Source: Kosakonia sp. SMBL-WEM22 (GTDB taxonomy: Bacteria; Pseudomonadota; Gammaproteobacteria; Enterobacterales; Enterobacteriaceae). From it: a stretch of DNA of 64,000 nt. Under the pieces are notes generated by a model. That model had not been told where the DNA came from and did not search any database. It worked only from the letters and a program-made list of their open reading frames with translations. Every line of letters begins with the position of its first letter. The first letter of the stretch is position 1. Made by a program: the position numbers and the translations under genes. Location of the stretch: positions 62,001 through 126,000 of the forward strand of contig NZ_CP051489.1 of assembly GCF_014490785.1 (NCBI RefSeq). Reading direction: 5' to 3'. Positions 16,826 through 24,795 of this stretch are shown one piece after another.

Positions 16826-17884
16826 ATGAACAGATTTCAGTGGATAAAAGGAAAGACATGGGGCTTCAGCGTCCTTACTGCGGCGTTAACCCTGAGCGCA
16901 ACGGCGTCAGCTGCTACCGCTGATTCGGCTGCGCTTAAGCAGCGCGAACTCGCTGACGGTCTGTATGAGATGGTTTACTCCCCAACGGCAAACGCACTGT
17001 ACGTCGCGAGTGCGCAGGGTTTCAAAAATGTCAACGGTGGGGTGCTTTATAAACTCGATCCCACAACGCTTGCCACACAAGGTGAAACCCACACCGACCT
17101 GAAAAACTTCGGCATGGCGGCGGACGATAATGGCAAGGTCTACTACACCACCAACACCCTCGATGGCGGGGTGTCGAAAGTGGACGTGCAAAGTGGCAAG
17201 GTGCTGCAGCGCCTGATGTTTCAAGGCAAAGATAAGGATGGCGACCCGGTTGGTGCGCGTGAGATCCTTTTCCACAAGGGACAACTGTTTATCGGCGGCG
17301 TTGCCGACCCTGGGTTCATCTCCGTGGTTGATGCCAGCACCATGACGCTAAAAGCCCGAATCGAGAATGCCGGAAAATGGGTGACGGGGATTATCTATTC
17401 CCCGTTGACAGATCGCATTTATGCCGCCAATGGCGGCGGTGAAGTTCTGGTGATTAACCCGGGCACGCATAAAATCGAACAACGCTGGACACCGGGAGAT
17501 AAAAAAACGTATTTGTTCCTGAACATGGCAGAAGATCCGGCCACTGGGCGCCTGTTCGTGACCGATGATTCAAAAGCCAAAACCACGCTGGTATTTGATG
17601 AGCGCAGCGGGAAAGTTATCAAGTGTCTTGAAGGCGATGCGCTGGGAATTAAGTTTAACGCGAAGCGTAACGAAATTTTCATCAGCCAGCGTGAGTCAAA
17701 GAAGGTGCTGCAGCTTGATGCCGGCAGCTATGCTGTGAAAAACAGCTGGAGTTTCACCAGCCATCCCAACAGTCTGCTGGTAACACCGGACGGCAAAACT
17801 TTATACGTAACAGTGAAGCAGGACTTCAATGACGACAGCACTACGAAAGGCCCGGATAGTGTGGTTCGTATTTCGTTAAATTAA
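16826..17884 (+). CDS. YncE-like periplasmic beta-propeller protein
   Basis: 352 residues with a signal peptide ending near residue 29 (ATASA) and repeated seven-bladed propeller motifs (YSPTANALYVAS, YSPLTDRIYAANGGGEVLVINPGTHKI, VTPDGKTLYVTVKQ). Length and the ending (PDSVVRISLN) match YncE of Escherichia coli (353 residues, ending PDDVIRIAL), an iron-repressed periplasmic protein whose gene also lies divergent from a TonB-dependent receptor gene (yncD). The role is unknown; an accessory part in receptor-mediated uptake is inferred from the conserved pairing. The start at 16826 is the first ATG giving the full signal peptide. Confidence 0.85.
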   Translation: MNRFQWIKGKTWGFSVLTAALTLSATASAATADSAALKQRELADGLYEMVYSPTANALYVASAQGFKNVNGGVLYKLDPTTLATQGETHTDLKNFGMAADDNGKVYYTTNTLDGGVSKVDVQSGKVLQRLMFQGKDKDGDPVGAREILFHKGQLFIGGVADPGFISVVDASTMTLKARIENAGKWVTGIIYSPLTDRIYAANGGGEVLVINPGTHKIEQRWTPGDKKTYLFLNMAEDPATGRLFVTDDSKAKTTLVFDERSGKVIKCLEGDALGIKFNAKRNEIFISQRESKKVLQLDAGSYAVKNSWSFTSHPNSLLVTPDGKTLYVTVKQDFNDDSTTKGPDSVVRISLN

Positions 17885-18577
17885 AAAATATACAGCTATC
17901 CTGTCAGGGATGGCTGACATATAAACGTGGACGTTGAAGCAGTATCTGAAGTCCGGCTGACCTGCCCCCACAGATTTGTACATTCCAATATTAGCGGCGT
18001 CCGCTCCTCGCTCAAAGCGGACTGTTAGTCCACTGAACTCACAGCCAGGCTCTGATGCCATCAAAATATAAGTTTTCAAGAAGCAGGGATAATTCATTCC
18101 ATATTGGCCGCACTATAAATACAATATTTAATTATTAACTGAGGCATAATGGTCATTAATTATTTGCATAAGAACAACTCTGGATGTTTCCTCAGTAGAA
18201 AAACTAAAACTTTTGCTCAACTTCTAGAATATCATTGAGCTGAAGAGAGGTACACCCTGATAGGAAATTACCATTTTCTTCGCCATGTTTTCTTCAGTTA
18301 TTTTCGCCATTTCCTTACTGCAGGCATCATTGAAATTGAACGAAAGGTGCTCTGATCTATTTCGCTCCGCTTGGTATGTTCTAAGGATTTAATACACGAC
18401 GGTTGGAATACGTATTTTTGTGAATCGACCGAAAGCTCAAACGCACTTTTTTTCAGCCTGTGCAGTCGCTGTGAGCAGCATAAAAACGCATAGAGCTCTA
18501 ACTTTGATAAACATTTATACTCCAGTATGAAATTCAGTTTGCCATCTAGCTAAGTCAAATTTTCGCTAGGTTACCGA
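17885..18577. other. Intergenic region between YncE-like gene and IS remnant
   Basis: About 690 bases. It holds the CCTGCCCCC repeat and palindrome at 17961-18022. The remainder is AT-rich with no supported gene and no recognised protein remnant. Confidence 0.4.
17961..18022 (+). repeat. Dispersed repeat CCTGCCCCCACAG... plus palindrome, copy 2
   Basis: Second copy of the element at 12712, here ending in a full palindrome: GTCCGCT (17999-18005) facing AGCGGAC (18016-18022), with arms extended by TCCTCGCTCAA. Two extra bases (TGA) before CCTGCCCCC make the start look like an IS3-type inverted repeat. Confidence 0.6.
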
Positions 18578-19796
18578 TGACATGCCCCCGGCATTAGATA
18601 AAAGGCTCAGTTAGTAATGTCGGTTTCTTTACCTTCTAATTTTCCATTTCTCCAGCTTACTGCAAATTCAGCCAGCGTCTGGTAATTCATCGATGAATGA
18701 GGTCTGGACTCGTTATAGTCCTGCCGCCAGTCATTAATGATTTTCCGAGCATGGAGAATATCGCTGAACCAGTGTTCATTCAGGCATTCATCCCGAAAGC
18801 GACCGTTGAAACTCTCAATAAATCCGTTCTGCGTTGGCTTACCTGGCTGGATAAATCGCAACTCTACACCATGCTCAAAGGCCCACTAATCGAGTGCTCG
18901 GCACGTAAATTCCGGGTTCTGATCGGTTCTTATTGTCGCCGGATGACCACGAAAGAGCGCGATGCTGTCCAGAATACGCGTGCCCTGAACGCCTGAAATA
19001 CCGAAAGCAGCGGTGATCGACAGACACTCCTTAGTAAAGTCATCCAAACAGGTCAGGCACTTAACCCGACGGCCGCTGGCCAGTGCATCCATGAAAAAAT
19101 CCATCGACCAGGTCAGGTTCGGCGCATCCGGGCGAAGAAGCGGAAGCCGCTCCGTTGCCAGGCTTTTACGACGCCGTCTGCATTTTACGCCCAGCCCACT
19201 GAGATGATAAAGGCGGTACACGCGCTTGTGATTAACATGAAGGCCTTCATGGCGCAGTAACTACCAGATGCGTCGGTAACCAAAACTCCTGCGCTCTAGT
19301 GCCAGTTCAGTGATGCGCCCTGATAAATGCGCATCAGCCGCCGGACGCTGAGCCTTGTAGCGGCAGGTCGACAGGGGCAAACCTGTAAGCCGGCAGGCAC
19401 GACGTTGCGACAGACCGGTCGCATCACATATCAACACCACGACTTCCCGCTTCTGGTCTGTCGTCAGTACTTTCGCCCGGAGCCATCTGAAGTGCCTCCT
19501 TATCCAGCATGGCTTCGGCAGGCAGCTTCTTATGCCTGGCGCTCTCTTTCTCAAGCGACTTCAGGCGCTTAACCTCGGGCACCTCCATACCGCCATACTT
19601 ATTATGCCAGGGTAAAAGGTGGCGTCGGAAATGGCGTGCTTACGGCATAGCTCATGGGCAGAAACACCGGCTTCGGCCTCGCGGAGTATACTGATGATCC
19701 GTTCGTCGGAAAACGCTTCTTCATGACGATGTCCTCATGTGGCTTATGAAGACATTACTAACATCGCGGTATATTAATCAACGGGGAAGCGGGTCA
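18578..19796 (-). mobile_element. Decayed IS3-family element, IS407-like group
   Basis: About 1.22 kb, the usual size. The ends are imperfect inverted repeats beginning TGACATGCCCCC (18578) and, inward from 19796, TGACCCGCTTCC. The flanking four bases are CCGA on the left and ACGA on the right, close to the four-base duplication typical of this group. The two transposase frames lie on the minus strand and are both broken, so the element cannot move by itself. Confidence 0.75.
18607..19724 (-). pseudogene. Transposase orfA-orfB of the IS407-like element, inactivated
   Basis: OrfA begins at 19724 (MKKRF) and is out of frame almost at once: one T is missing before CCGACGAACGG, and another base is lost near the FYTWH position, after which a KYGGMEVPEVKRLKSLEKE stretch returns. 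OrfB (19554 to 18607) keeps the integrase core, LTWSMDFFMDAL (first Asp), ATIRTDQNPEF (second Asp) and the QPGKPTQNGFIESFNGRFRDECL signature (Glu). It has TAG stops at 19263-19261 and 18888-18886, where the family has glutamine. Both are explained by C-to-T changes of CAG. Confidence 0.8.
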
Positions 19797-20067
19797 ACGA
19801 GCGTGTTGAAGCAATGAAACGCTTTCCTGTCCCGGCTTTGTGTTATTGCACGAATGCCACCACAGGTGCTGATAAGTACGCTATGAGCGATAAGCGTAAA
19901 CTATTCCTATACATTTTCATCACGCCAGGGTCCCGTTGCAGAATCAGATCTCCTGAGTACCGATGACAGTGATCAATAGAAGACTGATGCTTAAGGTTTT
20001 CAGAATATGGAGGTAGGAAGGGCTTGAGTGAGCAGTTAGAATCAGCCCTTTAACTGGAGCTGAAGCT
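19797..20067. other. Intergenic region upstream of IraP-like gene
   Basis: 270 bases. An open stretch on the plus strand contains MKRFPVPALCYCTNATTGAD and ends at 19962, but it has no ribosome site and no known match, so it may be debris from the interrupted locus. A good ribosome site (GGAG) for the next gene lies at the end. Confidence 0.35.
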
Positions 20068-20415
20068 ATGAAAAACGTAGTACTGAGCATGCTGGCCAAA
20101 ATATCTCATATTGATGCAGACATGAAACAACTGACGGCGCGCGTCGAGGCACAGTCGCTGCTGATCAGCGCACTTGTTATGGCGGTGAGCCGGCAGGGCG
20201 GTGTAACGGAGATGATTGAAAGTGCTAACAAGGCCATCAATACCGTGATTGACTCTGCTGAGTCCGATGAAATGCTTAAATCAGATGCCACCACTCTATT
20301 AAGTGAGCTGCAGAGTCTGCTGAGTATTTCGACTGCGGTCGATGCCGCGGATAATAAAATCAATCATGAAGGCCTTGATAAACTGTCTGGCGTGACATCG
20401 CTGAGTGGACAATAA
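20068..20415 (+). CDS. IraP-like anti-adaptor protein (RssB antagonist)
   Basis: 115 residues. The first 45 (MKNVVLSMLAKISHIDADMK, QLTARVEAQSLLISALV) follow the N-terminal helix of IraP of Escherichia coli (MKNLIAELLFKLAQKEEES, ELCAQVEALEIIVTAML). IraP blocks RssB and so protects the stress sigma factor RpoS from ClpXP during phosphate starvation. The rest is helical and longer than IraP (86 residues). If the assignment is right, the plasmid can raise host RpoS and with it biofilm and stress genes. The start is supported by GGAG seven bases upstream. Similarity is short, so the function is inferred. Confidence 0.6.
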   Translation: MKNVVLSMLAKISHIDADMKQLTARVEAQSLLISALVMAVSRQGGVTEMIESANKAINTVIDSAESDEMLKSDATTLLSELQSLLSISTAVDAADNKINHEGLDKLSGVTSLSGQ

Positions 20416-20563
20416 ATTTGAGGGCAGCAATGGTGCGGTTTTAAAACCCTTTGATATACAGCAATCCTGCTATTGGTTAATTTGCTGACTTCAAACTATT
20501 TTACCGTGTGCAAATACGAGGTTTGATTTGTGCTCCCCATTAGTACGTATGAAATACTAATTA

Positions 20564-20593
20564 CTGGTCCGCTTCGTGAAAAAAGCGGACCAG
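20564..20593. repeat. Palindromic repeat, copy 4
   Basis: Perfect 11-base arms CTGGTCCGCTT (20564-20574) and AAGCGGACCAG (20583-20593), the longest stem of this repeat family in the window. It lies just downstream of the IraP-like gene and could act as a transcript end. Confidence 0.65.
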
Positions 20594-20609
20594 TGAGCAA
20601 TGCTGTCTG

Positions 20610-20898
20610 CCAGGTTGCAGATTGGGTTAAGAGCAGATAAGGGTATTGAGCGGGTTTACCTGGCCATCGGAGAAAGGTTGAAGTTAACCAGCAAAATGCA
20701 TCACTGGCTCAAGAAGCCTTTTCGGCTTCTAAATCCCCGCAGGAGCAGGCTGAAACCTTGTCGAGCCTGGTCTCTACGTTTATGCTTAGCGAAAATCCAG
20801 GGTATGTCGGATTCACGGCAAGTGCTCCGTTCGGCAGAACACAACAGCTTCCAAAAAAACTGCATCGGCTGCCGGTCAAACCCGTAATACAGACTTGA
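20610..20898 (+). pseudogene. C-terminal remnant of a chemoreceptor gene
   Basis: One frame carries GIERVYLAIGE. After a frame change near 20675 another carries VNQQNASLAQEAFSASKSPQ and QAETLSSLVSTFMLSE. Together they match the last part of the signalling domain of methyl-accepting proteins (GIGQVHLAIGQMDEVTQQNA..LVEEASAAA..L..QA..L...V..F). Nothing of the sensor or tip remains. It is followed by a strong terminator at 20945. A third receptor gene once stood in this part of the plasmid. Confidence 0.7.
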
Positions 20899-20944
20899 AA
20901 AGTTTATAATTTTTGACTTTTACACCTGATATATCATCTACATG

Positions 20945-20970
20945 AAAGCGCTGCTGTATCAGCGCTTTTT
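20945..20970 (+). terminator. Terminator of the lost chemoreceptor gene
   Basis: Nine-base stem AAAGCGCTG / CAGCGCTTT with a six-base loop and a T run. It lies 45 bases beyond the chemoreceptor remnant. Confidence 0.8.
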
Positions 20971-21159
20971 GTTTGGTTAAAAACACATAGTCTGTCGTAT
21001 CTTTGCTGTAATTGTCGCTAAAGTATATTCCTGATACGCCTGCCCGACATTATGCCTTCCTGCTTATAGTGTACAAGTGAGCTCAAGGAATGACCGCTAA
21101 CTGGATAAAAAACAGAGCATTATCATGCCGTCACCGGGCTGAACAAGCCCGGCGGATCC

Positions 21160-21765
21160 GGGCGCGTCAGTGCTGTGCTTTATCGATCGCCGCCAGAATC
21201 TACTCCGGTGACGCCAGCCCGGCAAAGACGGTGATGGTGTCAGGTGAGGCCTTCTCCACCGGCATCACAATCAGTCCAGGCGTACTCGTGAGTCCCAGCG
21301 CCTGCGCGAGCGCATCGTTTTTTTTCCAGAACAGGGGCATGGTCCACGGCATTCAGCGCATCCACGCCGACGGCGTGAGCTGCCGCCTTAACATCCTCTG
21401 TCGTCAGGTCACCCTCGATGTGCCCAGAGTGATAAATCTCGTTATGGCAGGTCAGGTAGCCTGTTGCACCTTTCGCTTTCCAGACCCCGATACCGTACAG
21501 CGCCGCCAGGGACGACGTCTCCCACTTCGCTGCACATATCTTCCACTCCTTAAAGATGTAACGCACGTCAGGGCGGGTTTTCATCACCGGTTCCATGCCC
21601 GGTGCCAGCATGCGGCAGAAAACACGGGTAATCAAAATCCTCAATCACGGCCACTTTCCTGTCCCCCGGGTCTGTCACTGACCGCACCAGTATTTCCGGA
21701 TGTGCCAGTACATAATCTGCCGCAATTATTTTGTCCTGCCCTTCCTGCCTGGCGTGAATATAGAT
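21160..21765 (-). pseudogene. Broken copy of the DsbA-like gene
   Basis: The deduced fragments repeat the intact protein at 26581-27363: IAADYVLAHPEILV, then a deletion of about 45 codons, then VAVIEDFDYPC, then after a frame change MLAPGMEPVMKTRPDVRYIF through GHIEGDLTTEDVKAAAHAVG and beyond. The frame change falls on the CVFC active site, and further frame shifts follow near 21320. No active product is expected. It forms, with the intact copy, a direct repeat bracketing the second signalling module. Confidence 0.8.
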
Positions 21766-21772
21766 ATTATCT

Positions 21773-23358
21773 TCATGGAGGCGTGGCTTTAAGCCAGGTT
21801 TTGAGCGCCGACGGAGTCAGTGGCCGGGAGAAATAGTAGCCCTGAGCCTCATCGCATCCGTATTCCCTGAGCAGATCAAGGGTTTGCTTATCTTCCACGC
21901 CTTCGGCGACCACCATATAATCCAGATCTTTCAGCATCCGAATAACGCTGCTGGCAATGATGCGGCTGCCCGGGTCATTTATCAGTCCGGCGACCAGCGA
22001 TTTATCCAGTTTGATAATATCGGCAGGCATGGTGCGCAGGTAGCCAATATTGCTGTAGCCTGCACCAAAGTCATCCAGCAGGATCCTGAATCCGACCTCC
22101 CGCAACACGGCCATATTGGCAAGGGCCACCGGATTCTCGGTAACGATTTCATTTTCCAGGCATTCCAGTCCCAGCAGGTGTGCAGGCAGGCCGGCACCGT
22201 GCATTTTTTCTGTCAGGGTGGCGGCAAAGTCTTTTCGGGACAGGTCGCTGACGCTGACGTTAACCGATACCGGCAGTAGCGGTAGCCTGACAGACCAGAC
22301 TGTCAGCTGGCGAACGGCTTCGTTCACCACCCAGTCGGTCAGGCGGTGCATCAGGCTGGTGAAATGTGCGACAGGCAGGAATTCTGCCGGAGAAAGTTCA
22401 CCTCTTTCAGGGTGGCACCAGCGGATAAGGGCCTCCAGACTGACCGTCTGACCGGAGGTCAGTGATACTTTGGGCTGATACACCAGATACAACCCGCCTG
22501 TGTTGCTCCGTAATGCATCGTCCAGATCATTCATCAGGGAAAAATAACCGTTACGCCGGGCATCGCTGAGTTCATCAAACGTCTGGGCACTTACATTCTT
22601 GCTGATGGCATCATGCAGCGCGCTGACTGCCCGCCTCAGGATCTCCTGGGGTGGCAGTGATGCCGGCACAAAACAGACCTCACCGGTGTGGATGGTCAGG
22701 TTCATGGCTACCCCATTTTTGGGGTGGCCGCTGAGATCACGCAGAGTGTTTGCGACAAACGGTGCAGTGAACCGATCACCGGCCGGCGCCAGAATCGCGT
22801 AGCGGCCCACTGCCACCGTATAGATTATTTCAGCAGGTAATAAAGACAGCCTGTCACGGAGCAGTAAGCCAGTATCACGAAGCAGTGCCTCAACAGGAGC
22901 CATGCCCAGGGCGCGGGCCAGTTCATAAGCCCTTGGCATATCAATGCAGTCAATTAAAGTCAGCCGCAGCAGGCTTTGCGCGTCATCCTGCAGTGTCCCC
23001 ATGTGGCGTATCAGCGCCTGACGGTTTGGCAGGCCTGTCGCGGCATCCGTGAAGCCCGAATAAGCTGATGGCTCTCATCAACCACAGAGATAAAGCTTCC
23101 GGAGATCCCCAGTGAGTCGCAGGTAAAACGGACAAAATCTTCCAGCACCTTATCCCTGTTTTCATCGGACGTTCTGAGTGCGTCCATGGCCTCCTTCCGC
23201 TTCTCTTCATTATCTCTGAGATCGACAAGCATAAAATGGCTCCGGAGATAGAGTTCACGGGTGGAGTAAGACCGAGAAAGCACGCGTTTTAACTGACCCG
23301 TAAAATTAAGGCTCAGCATACGTTTAACCCGGTAAAAAAACAGAGTGTATGTGCCCAT
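21773..23358 (-). pseudogene. GAF-EAL protein broken by deletion and frameshift; EAL part still open
   Basis: An open frame from 23358 gives the N-terminus and the start of a GAF domain (SLGISGSFISVVDESHQLIR). The frame then shifts straight to SGFTDAATGLPNRQALIRHM, the start of the GGDEF-like domain, so about 100 codons of GAF are missing. From an ATG at 23002 a frame of 409 codons covers the degenerate GGDEF and a complete EAL domain with all signature residues (EALIRW, NVSVSD, LECLENE, LDDFGAGYSN, IIKLDKSL, AEGVED, DEAQGY). A GAF-less phosphodiesterase could be made if 23002 is used, but no ribosome site supports that. It is related to the genes at 1-461 and 5476-7260. Confidence 0.8.
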
Positions 23359-23491
23359 CAGTATTCTTCTGAATGCCCCCGCCGGGACTGAATTCTGCTT
23401 CAGGCATTACCCGCACCAACGGGTTCACTGAAGCAACGGAAGCCAGCCTGTTGCGTGAAAGAATTTTTCTGAGTAAATGCGTGAGCATCAT
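23324..23491 (-). pseudogene. Remnant of a PAS-PAS chemoreceptor gene (about 40 codons left)
   Basis: The ATG-ATG start and the first 45 codons (MMLTHLLRKILSRNRLASVA, VNPLVRVMPEAEFSPGG) parallel the intact receptor at 461-1789 (MMRTHSLRKFFSRKTLSSAA, FNALVQVMPVIEFSPSG). After IQK the sequence jumps directly to GAATACTGATG, the last bases of the receptor gene and the start of the following GAF gene. Almost 400 codons, including both PAS domains and the signalling domain, were removed in one deletion. The sigma-28-like promoter in front is still present, so the GAF/EAL frame may still be transcribed from it. Confidence 0.8.
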
Positions 23492-23521
23492 GTGTACCGC
23501 ATGAAGTAATGACTTTTCTGG

Positions 23522-23549
23522 TTATCGGCAATACTTCAGAAATGCATTA
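23522..23549 (-). promoter_or_regulatory. Sigma-28 (FliA)-type promoter of the deleted receptor copy
   Basis: GCCGATAA (23529-23522) preceded after 12 bases by TAATGCAT (23549-23542). It has the same layout as the promoter at 1821-1848, from which it is clearly derived or with which it shares descent. Confidence 0.6.
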
Positions 23550-23739
23550 TCTATTTTTGTGATAGTTTCCGTTGTTTATTGTTTGTATTTAATCATGAGA
23601 GTCATAACCAGACACGCTCTGTTCAGGTATAAACTTTTGTCACAACAACCAGGCTGAGCCATAATTCTCCGGAGAGTTATCTTAAGTTGAATTCACTCGT
23701 GAAGTCAGTTGGCTTCATTACGTACAGGAGGCGTTAATC

Positions 23740-24027
23740 ATGGGGCAGGGAGAGACCGAAAAGATTGCAGGAGAACTGATCAGACAGGCTGTAATGCTTT
23801 TAATGGACAGGAATGAGGACATCACCCTCTCTTCTGTTCTTAACATACTGGCAGATTTTCAGATGAGGGCTTTCAACACCGGGCAACTGAATGCCTGTAT
23901 TCAGGCAATCGCTGATGTAAGCGCCGCCAAGTCTGGCAGTTTACGGGAAGAATCAGCCCTGAAAGACAAAGTGGCCGGGAAGTGCAGTAGCTGCAGAAGC
24001 TCTGATAATGTCACTACCCTGCACTGA
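23740..24027 (+). CDS. YmgA-like small biofilm-associated regulator, second copy
   Basis: 95 residues; paralogue of the protein at 2360-2635 (EKIAGELIRQAVMLLMDRNE, DITLSSVLNILADFQM against ERISGELIARAVMVLMDRND, DVTLASGLKILTDFQM). The start ATG has AGGAGG upstream in the same context. The C-terminal tail (KCSSCRSSDN) differs and carries a CxxC. It is convergent with the AriR-like gene. The assignment to the YmgA type is moderate, as for the first copy. Confidence 0.6.
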   Translation: MGQGETEKIAGELIRQAVMLLMDRNEDITLSSVLNILADFQMRAFNTGQLNACIQAIADVSAAKSGSLREESALKDKVAGKCSSCRSSDNVTTLH

Positions 24028-24083
24028 TCAGGATCCTAAAAGCCTTCGGACATGGAAGGCTTTTCCTGTTCTGTCAGAAAGGG

Positions 24084-24326
24084 TTAAAGATCATCCGGCG
24101 TAACACGAACAATCATTTCAAGTGCATTCCGTAAAATGTCGTTCTGCACGACATCGTTTTCCGCTTCCAGACGCCCAATAAGGGCGAGAATAATCTCTTT
24201 GTTGGTTATGGCATCTTTTTCAGCTTTTAATAATAGTGTTATTTCATCAATAACGCGTTGTTCATCAGTGTGATCAGTCTGGTTATCTGTTGATACGGAG
24301 GGAGAAGGGGCATTAGAATTAGCCAT
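24084..24326 (-). CDS. AriR/YmgB-like regulator, second copy
   Basis: 80 residues from the ATG at 24326, chosen because it matches the start and upstream context of the copy at 2708-2950. The core reads ITNKEIILALIGRLEAENDV, VQNDILRNALEMIVRVTPDD, even closer to Escherichia coli AriR than the first copy. AriR is a small helical dimer linked to biofilm formation and acid resistance. A longer upstream frame exists but has no support. Confidence 0.8.
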   Translation of the reverse strand: MANSNAPSPSVSTDNQTDHTDEQRVIDEITLLLKAEKDAITNKEIILALIGRLEAENDVVQNDILRNALEMIVRVTPDDL

Positions 24327-24795
24327 TATAAACTCGCTAAAGGGTGCCGTAATCCTTGACAGCGGGCTGACTGCAACATGCAGCTTCAAATTTTTCAGAA
24401 TGCTTTGAACTAATATAAAGCTCCAGCAATGTAGCCGGGAACACCATAATGCGCAATAAGTAGCAAAGATATATTTCAGCCAGTGACTGTACAACTTTCA
24501 TACAGTTCATTCGCTGCTGTTCTGCTTTTGGTTAAACTGCTTTGTCCGGATAAGTTTTCACAGCTCTGGTGTCGCTTCTCGCACAGTAATGAAGAAGGGG
24601 GTTTACGTTTCAACATCCACTCCCGTAGTGATGCTGATGATTTCCAGTCAATGGCTTTCCTTAAATAAAGGGACCGGAATGTGTAAGTGTGGACCAGAAC
24701 TGAATTACTGTATTCCCGTTTAAGCCGTTAATGGTATAAAACAGCCACAATGCCGCCGGAAGAATCTGGCGGCAACATTTTTCAGCATACCCTCA
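24327..24795. other. Intergenic region
   Basis: About 470 bases without a supported gene. The stem TGCCGCC / GGCGGCA at 24751-24774 lies just beyond the chemoreceptor stop and may end transcription on the minus strand, although its T run is poor in that direction. An 18-base AT-rich promoter-like stretch before the AriR-like gene matches that of the first copy. Confidence 0.4.

Noticed and set aside
24483..24668. Plus-strand frame of 61 codons in the gap before the chemoreceptor
   Set aside because: No ribosome site, and no match to any family; no counterpart beside the first AriR-like copy.
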